From Gonatopus flavifemur (lineage: Eukaryota > Arthropoda > Insecta > Hymenoptera > Dryinidae), in assembly GCA_018340375.1 (NCBI GenBank), contig JAFFJZ010000001.1, forward strand, positions 71,354,001-71,418,000: 64,000 nt of DNA, written 5' to 3'. Below the pieces are notes generated by a model, which was given only the letters and a program-made list of their open reading frames with translations, was not told the origin of the DNA and made no database searches. Position 1 is the first letter of the stretch, and each line of letters opens with the position of its first letter. Shown piece by piece: positions 58,232 through 64,000 of this stretch. The translations under genes and the position numbers were made by a program.

Positions 58232-59016
58232 TAGATTCTTTTACTTCGGATGCCTCAGATTTACTTTACCTGTTCTATTTCAACACATTAAAAAATTCAC
58301 ATTAAGAATGGGAATAAATTATGTCGAATCCGACATCAATCCAGACAGTTCTGCATGAATTATCATCATATCACAATGAGAATACAAATTCATACAACCA
58401 ATCCATTCTCCGGAGAATAAATCAATCCTTTTCAGTGCCGGACCTCATTATATGACACGCGTTCAGCTTTAGAACTAGATCAAACAGATGTAGAGCGTTT
58501 AAGAATATATTTATTTATATCCCTCATCCAAATAAACATTGTTCAACTGAAAAATGAATAATATGTAAATAAGCGGGTATCCGTTTGTGGATAAGGATAT
58601 ATAAAAATAAATCTATCAACGACTTCTATCTAGCTATTTATCAACATCGAACACAACATCGCAAGAATAGTTCTGTTTTTGTTTTTCAAATGAGAAACTC
58701 AATCACGTAGATCGTTGAATCTCTAGAGACTGACTGTTTTGCATATTCCATGCATTCAAGTATCAATTGACGTACGTACCTACTACGTATCACACATGTA
58801 AGGAGCATTGCATTTAAGTACCATGTACCCACTTTGTCACATCATGTTCATCTTTTGTACATTATTCACATCCTACTTTTACATATCAAATGTAACTTCA
58901 TGTGACATTCAAGACGGGTAGTTTGTTCTGGGACACTCTATATAAGGCGCACATATGACCTACATATAGGGATCATGCATGATTATATAGAATCATTATG
59001 TACTTTATAAAGGAAC
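58232..59016. other. Non-coding stretch
   Basis: Words like TTTGTACA/ACATGTAA recur at 58760-58960 and hint at another decayed element. No gene was recognised. Confidence 0.3.
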
Positions 59017-59018
59017 TA

Positions 59019-60154
59019 GCCGAGAAACAATAAATTAGATCCCCTTGGAAAAAAAATGGAATGAGTTAGATCTGTTTATATAAGAATAGATCTACGTGGA
59101 TCTAAATGAACATAAGTTGTGGATTGACCTAGATCAATTTATTTCTACACCCATACAAAAATTTTTGGGCTTCGCCAATACTGACAATAAAATATAGCTT
59201 GGCGCAATGTTGACAGACAAGGCTTGGCAATCTATAAATCTTCAATGTTGATTAACAATAAATAAAATGTTGCACTGATGTCGGTGTTCGATGGATTTCG
59301 TTTCTCAGCCTATTATTGTGGCACAAGTGCGCCAAGCTTGGCTCATCCTTGGCCCAACATTAACTAAACGATAGATTCCATTCAACGCCAGGATCATTCG
59401 AAATGTGGTTCAATATTGCCCCAAACTTTGGCCTATAGTTTTGGCAGAAATTAGCTTCCAATGTAGCGCCGATCATTGGTAATAGCATGGCTCAATATTG
59501 GCAACCCATATAATATTTTTGCTACGTTACTAATCAAGTTTTTCTTGCGAGTTGTGAAACGCGTATACGAAGAATACGAGTATATAAGGCTTAATTAAGT
59601 CTTTGGAAGAACAGTCAATCGCTCTTTACTATGAGTCACACTAGAGGATTCCTACCGCTGAGCTAAATTGTGTCTACTTCTCATGGCAAAATTTACCGAC
59701 AAAAGACGCCGAGTTGTTCACAAACAAATGAGGGGAAAAGAATAAGATTTCAAACAACATATGTTAGAAATTGCAAAATGCGCATACTTTTTATATATTT
59801 CTGGGTTAAATATTTTTTACTTTGATCATTGGCACAGCATTGACAAACAAAATTTCCAATTGTTTGCCAATAATGGTATATTTCATTGCCATTGTTTCAT
59901 CGATGATGGGACTTCATTGGAAAAACACGTAGGTAAATCATCAAATGATGTTATCAGTCCAGGTTTGCGCCATGCTTGGTTGCCAAGCCTCAGCCATACT
60001 TTATCTACGTTGCACCATGCTAGCGCCAATTGTAAATTTCTATATGGGCATCTATTTAGATCTAAGGAAATCTACATCATTCAATTTTTTTATTTTCAAG
60101 AGATCTTATTAGATCCAATTCGACCTGTTTAGATCTGATTTATTCTTTCTCGGG
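59019..60154. mobile_element. CCGAGAAASAATAAAT-end element with TAGATCT words, interrupted
   Basis: The left end GCCGAGAAACAATAAATTAG and right end AATAAATCAGATC read from the other strand (TTTATTCTTTCTCGGG) are inverted repeats with exact TA duplication. The interior repeats AGATCTA/TAGATCT. An 899-bp element is inserted at 59150-60048, so the original was about 235 bp. Confidence 0.82.
59150..60048. mobile_element. CCCATAYARAAATTT-end element with TTGGC words, 899 bp
   Basis: Starts CCCATACAAAAATTTTTGGG, ends AATTGTAAATTTCTATATGGG minus its first base, exact CA duplication. The interior repeats TTGGCGC/GCCAAGC/TTGGCCCAA in both orientations. The 123-codon frame at 59761-60132 crosses its end and is not a gene. 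Confidence 0.82.
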
Positions 60155-60968
60155 TATATTCGAAACATTTTATTCAATAACGAGATTGCACTTTATCGCT
60201 AATCATGCATTGAAACGAAGGTGACAAATACAAAGATTACAAAAGGGTTGAGGAAACTATGAATTCATTAATTCTGAATCATGAAATTTTATCATCATGT
60301 TGAACTGTGAAAGTGGATTTTTAAATTTCGACAATCGTTCCGTGTTGTCAAAAATGAATATTTTTTTTTCTATAGAGATCATCTACTGACATCAAGCGTT
60401 TCATGAATTAAATTATAATCCAAAAAATTGTAAATCCACCCTCTTTCTCTCAACTCATGATGATTCTGTGCGGAATTCCTATTAGTCCCATCTAGCGAGG
60501 ACCAAATTGACTTGAACTGTTTCTCGTTTAGCTTCTTTCAACTGTCAAGTCTCAATATAATATTTTTTATCAGCATAACAAATTGACCTGATGACGGTTT
60601 TAGCTCAGCGAGTTACTTGGACTTATCGGGGTCTGTTTGATAGGCCTCACCTCATAATGGATTGGATTTTTCCTGAGAAGGGTCAGACTATCGTCTCAAT
60701 ACAATTGTCGTCTTGGATTATTACTGCGATTTTAAAATTGTATTGAATTTAGTACGAGAAAACAAAATTTCAGACAAAACCCAGAGCGTCAATATTCCAT
60801 CAATTTTTATGCAACTCATGAAACTAAGATCACTACGTGAGATATCTAACAATTTCAGGGAAATTTGACTCGCAAAGCTAAATCAAAAGTTCAGACGCAT
60901 TGTATTTAGAATGTTCGTGCCACAAATTAGTTATTACTTTCGGTGAGTAATCGTGTTGCGTAAACTAT
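60155..60968. other. Non-coding stretch
   Basis: A tRNA A-box-like TTTTAGCTCAGCGAGTTA at about 60597 may be a SINE trace. No B-box partner was found. Confidence 0.3.
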
Positions 60969-61201
60969 CCCCGAGTCAAAAAGTGAAACCTAATTCAGCT
61001 CTGATTCGTTGCGTATTACCGTGTGAATCAGGGTGGATTTCATTTTTCGCCCTGATCTCGCTCTGTTCTCAACCTGATCTTGCTTTCAAAATTCTTATCG
61101 AACCTGATGTTAACCTCTTTTTGACCTGATTCAACTCTGGATCGTTGCGTATTACGGAGTTGATCAGGTTTCAAAAGGTATTACAATTTTTCGACTCGGG
61201 T
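60969..61201. mobile_element. CCCGAGTCAAAAA-end MITE, about 233 bp
   Basis: Starts CCCCGAGTCAAAAAGTG, ends AATTTTTCGACTCGGG. Both ends carry GAAACCT/AGGTTTC. The interior repeats AACCTGATTCAACTCTG and GTTGCGTATTAC. The flanks do not match exactly. Confidence 0.72.
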
Positions 61202-64000
61202 TTTCCTTGCTCAAAAATTGTCTCCATATCCCGACTAGAAATTATCATTAATTGAATCCAATATTTCATGAGGATCTGACGAGATTATCCAGCATATCTT
61301 TGAAGGTAACTGGACTTGAATGACCTGAGTGAAAATAGACTTTAGTCGAAACATGAATTGAGTTTTTAGATTAAGGTTTTCGCGCCTGTCATCAACTGTT
61401 ATAAAATTTTGCGGGTGGTTCGCTTCACTAACAAATCCTAATGATTAAAACGATGCTCATTTCACCTATATTTTTATATCCTCGAAGAGGATATTATCTA
61501 ATAATACCGAAAACGCTCACGATTTAAAATATCCACCAGCTTGTTTCATTTTCCGCTTCAGCTTCCGCTTTCACTTGAATTTCGTAATAAATCGCCCTCC
61601 GATTCATGAGTGATCGCTGAAGAAATGAAATATTCAATTGTGCATGAAGAAGACATTGTACTCAACAACTGGCAACAATTTTGTCAAGCTCCTCTTTACT
61701 CTGACGAATTATATATCCAGTGCATGATAAGATCTTCATTCCTTCCATCCATCCACATATTTTGTATCGCTTTCTTTCCTCTTCGTCCGTGTTTCCATAG
61801 AAGATATGACGAAGAAAAATATCATCGATTGTTACCATATCTCAGTACCACAGAATTTAACGGGTTAAAGCCTCTTGAAAACTTCTTTGGATCTGTGACA
61901 AATGAAAGTCAACGACCTGCTGTTAATAGGTTTTGCATGACAACGGCATGAGGAATCGTGTCGTCGTGACTCTTATAGAAAGTTCGATGTGCAAGAAAGT
62001 CGATTATTCTTTGAGGCAAGACATTGCTCGAAGACCTACGACGACGGACGATAGTCCCTTTTAAGCCGGACACGGTGTCTTCTTCTCTTGACAGAATGCA
62101 AACACTTCGACTCCCAACGCTAACCGAGATGGAGTAATGCGCATACAGGGTCGTTTATGATGAGACGATACCAGACTGATTATTTATTTTTCCCACAAAG
62201 AGGATAGTTTTTAAATCAGGAGTTTTCTTGGGGTTTTGTATCCTCTCCTTCCGGTGACCTTCATCATCGTGATATGAAATTTCATTGTATGGACGTTTAT
62301 AATAATTAGATAATGAGCGTGGTCGTGCTATCGATGGAGTGACTTTTTCTGATTGCAGAGCTGTTTCACGCTAATAAGTTATCCATGAGAACACTGTTCT
62401 TCCACTGAGAAAAAAGTCTAGTGCTCACGAAGTATCCGAAAGAAATAATGAACGGTAGCGTTGTGACAACAGTAATATAGTTGGCAGAACGATCTGGTAT
62501 CCGTCCTACAACGATACGCATCTTTTCTCTATCTACACGGCTTGTTGTATTGAATATCCTTTCCGCTGCTACACCAATGCGTTGAGAATGGCATACAATT
62601 TCGTATAGTGAGAACGATACATTGTTTTCCAGTGTTAAATTTTGGTAAAATACAAAATCTACAAACAAAAATATGATTATCGCGTTACTTGTTTCCCTGT
62701 TTCGGTATTTGAGTTATAGTCCCCAATGCGTGATTATCGAGCATTCAATAATGTTCTTAGTGCTCTTTTGCATTTCAATCATTCCTCTTCCTCTCTCAAT
62801 TCACACCTCTCGAGGTTATTGGAACAAAGAGTAGAGTACCTACCGCAGACGGTTTTTCTTATTTATTATCCTACCGTAGGATTTCGTTTTCAACGAGATA
62901 TTGTTCTTTTTGTAATTCCAATGCAAAAATGTATCCATATATAGCACACGCGGGTAGGATATTAATTTTATTGAATGAAAAACGAATGATTGCACAAGAT
63001 TTTTGCATCAAACGATCTCAACCCTTTTCTGCGTTCGACCTTCTTTTTTTTATTATTATTTTTGCTTCTCAATATTTGTACGTTACTAAAACTCGTGTAC
63101 GTATACGTATATACAGCCACATTCTATTGTAAATGCGTAGGTAGTCTCTCTACGCACTCCAGACTCCGAAGAGAGCCCGAAGGCACCTGCGTACCGCCCA
63201 CGCAAGTCGGATGCATCTCAACATAAGACTCCATACGCATAGTCTTCGTTCTTCTTTCGATCAAGAAACTAAAATATATAGACACTCATACATATGTACA
63301 GATATATAAATGTTTTTCATTCAGGATACGAGATGCTTTTGTGAGGTATGTTTTTTTCCCTTGAGAAACGAAACCATTGATAGGTAAAGCGTTTTAAACG
63401 ATAGGGTTTCATTTGGAAAGGATATATAATTATACCCTTACATTTATCGGACTGGATTCAGCAAATGAAATTCGTAAATTCCGTGAACAGTCTTTGGAGT
63501 GAGAGAAGGATCATTTGTTTCTTTCATTGTGTTTTTTTTTCTCTTCTTATCTCTTGTCTTGTTTTCTTCGTTCACTTGACTCGCGGTGTAAATTTTCGAG
63601 CATGTTTCGAAGAATCTGAACGATTCCTTTTAGGTTATCAACTGAAAATTTCTCATCAAATTTGGGAAACGTGAACAAAGAATCTAGAAAAAATATGTCG
63701 TGGAAGTTTGAAGCATTTGTAGAAATGAAACGAAAATTCGAAATCACGAAATCTGATAAATATTATTGTTACTTATCTTTTGGATTCAACTCCTTGGAAC
63801 TGAAAACATAGTTTGAGATTGCATTGTTAGATTTTTTGGTCTTTGATAGCTAAATATTATGTTATTGGAGTTCAAATTCGTTTCAATAAAGGATTTAAAC
63901 TTCAGCAACATGAAAAGATGTCAAAGGCTCATTCTGCGTAAGATCGTTCAATCTTGTTCTTCATTCTTAATCAGAAAATCATGAAATCACATGAACTTTG
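61202..64000. other. Element-poor stretch without a recognised gene
   Basis: No inverted-end elements were seen. A CpG-containing patch at 63125-63225 and another at 61960-62130 stand out. Open frames at 61610-61951 (113 codons) and elsewhere have no recognisable family signature. Exons of a gene beyond the right edge cannot be excluded. Confidence 0.35.

Noticed and set aside
59640..59675. A-box-like TTAGCTCAGCGGTAGG on the minus strand
   Set aside because: No B box or cloverleaf, and it lies inside a TTGGC-word element. At most a SINE trace.

Overview
The window looks like AT-rich intergenic and intronic DNA from an insect nuclear genome. Both host genes are spliced with GT-AG introns, one encodes a eukaryotic general transcription factor, and there is an intact mariner element. 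A hymenopteran is my best guess from overall character, but nothing in the sequence proves the order. No prokaryotic or viral gene was recognised, and no CRISPR array or convincing tRNA/rRNA gene was seen.

Gene part (about 1-14 kb). Two complete, convergent protein-coding genes can be rebuilt exon by exon. On the + strand, 3973-8532 (five coding exons, 216 aa) encodes a Ras-like small GTPase of the RERG/RASL type with unusual switch regions. On the - strand, 13142-8932 (four coding exons, 285 aa) encodes the beta subunit of TFIIE (GTF2E2). Their stop codons lie 399 bases apart and their probable 3' UTRs overlap. Transposon debris fills the introns of both genes.

Transposon part (about 14-61 kb). 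No further host gene was recognised. The region holds about 40 short inverted-repeat elements, several nested in others. They fall into about a dozen terminal-sequence families, with ends such as CCCTGGT, CACGGAAAAA, CACTGAGAAA, CCCGTACAGCAC, CCCAGTGAACA and CCGAGAAA. Nearly all start with CCC or CAC and are flanked by an exact 2-bp duplication of varied sequence (TA, CA, TG, AG, CT, AC, AT, AA, TT). Many fold into near-complete hairpins whose interiors are made of one short word repeated in both orientations, and the word differs from element to element. Paralogous or internal empty sites confirm the 2-bp duplication in three cases. One shared mobilisation mechanism acting on many unrelated-looking non-autonomous elements is the most notable pattern here. 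No transposase for them is present.

Other mobile DNA includes a complete mariner element (54377-55664) with an open 346-aa DD34D transposase, and a non-autonomous hAT-like element (22426-23113) that keeps the last 34 codons of a hAT transposase. A degenerate tandem array (44395-46530) has been invaded by four small elements, and a roughly 35-bp minisatellite lies at 37636-37850.

Element-poor stretches (about 24.7-28.0, 34.9-36.7, 37.9-39.8, 46.5-51.0, 52.7-54.4 and 61.2-64 kb) show no recognisable coding exons. A few CpG-containing patches (48.0-48.5, 50.0-50.45 and 63.1-63.25 kb) could be promoters or non-coding exons of transcripts extending beyond what can be seen here.
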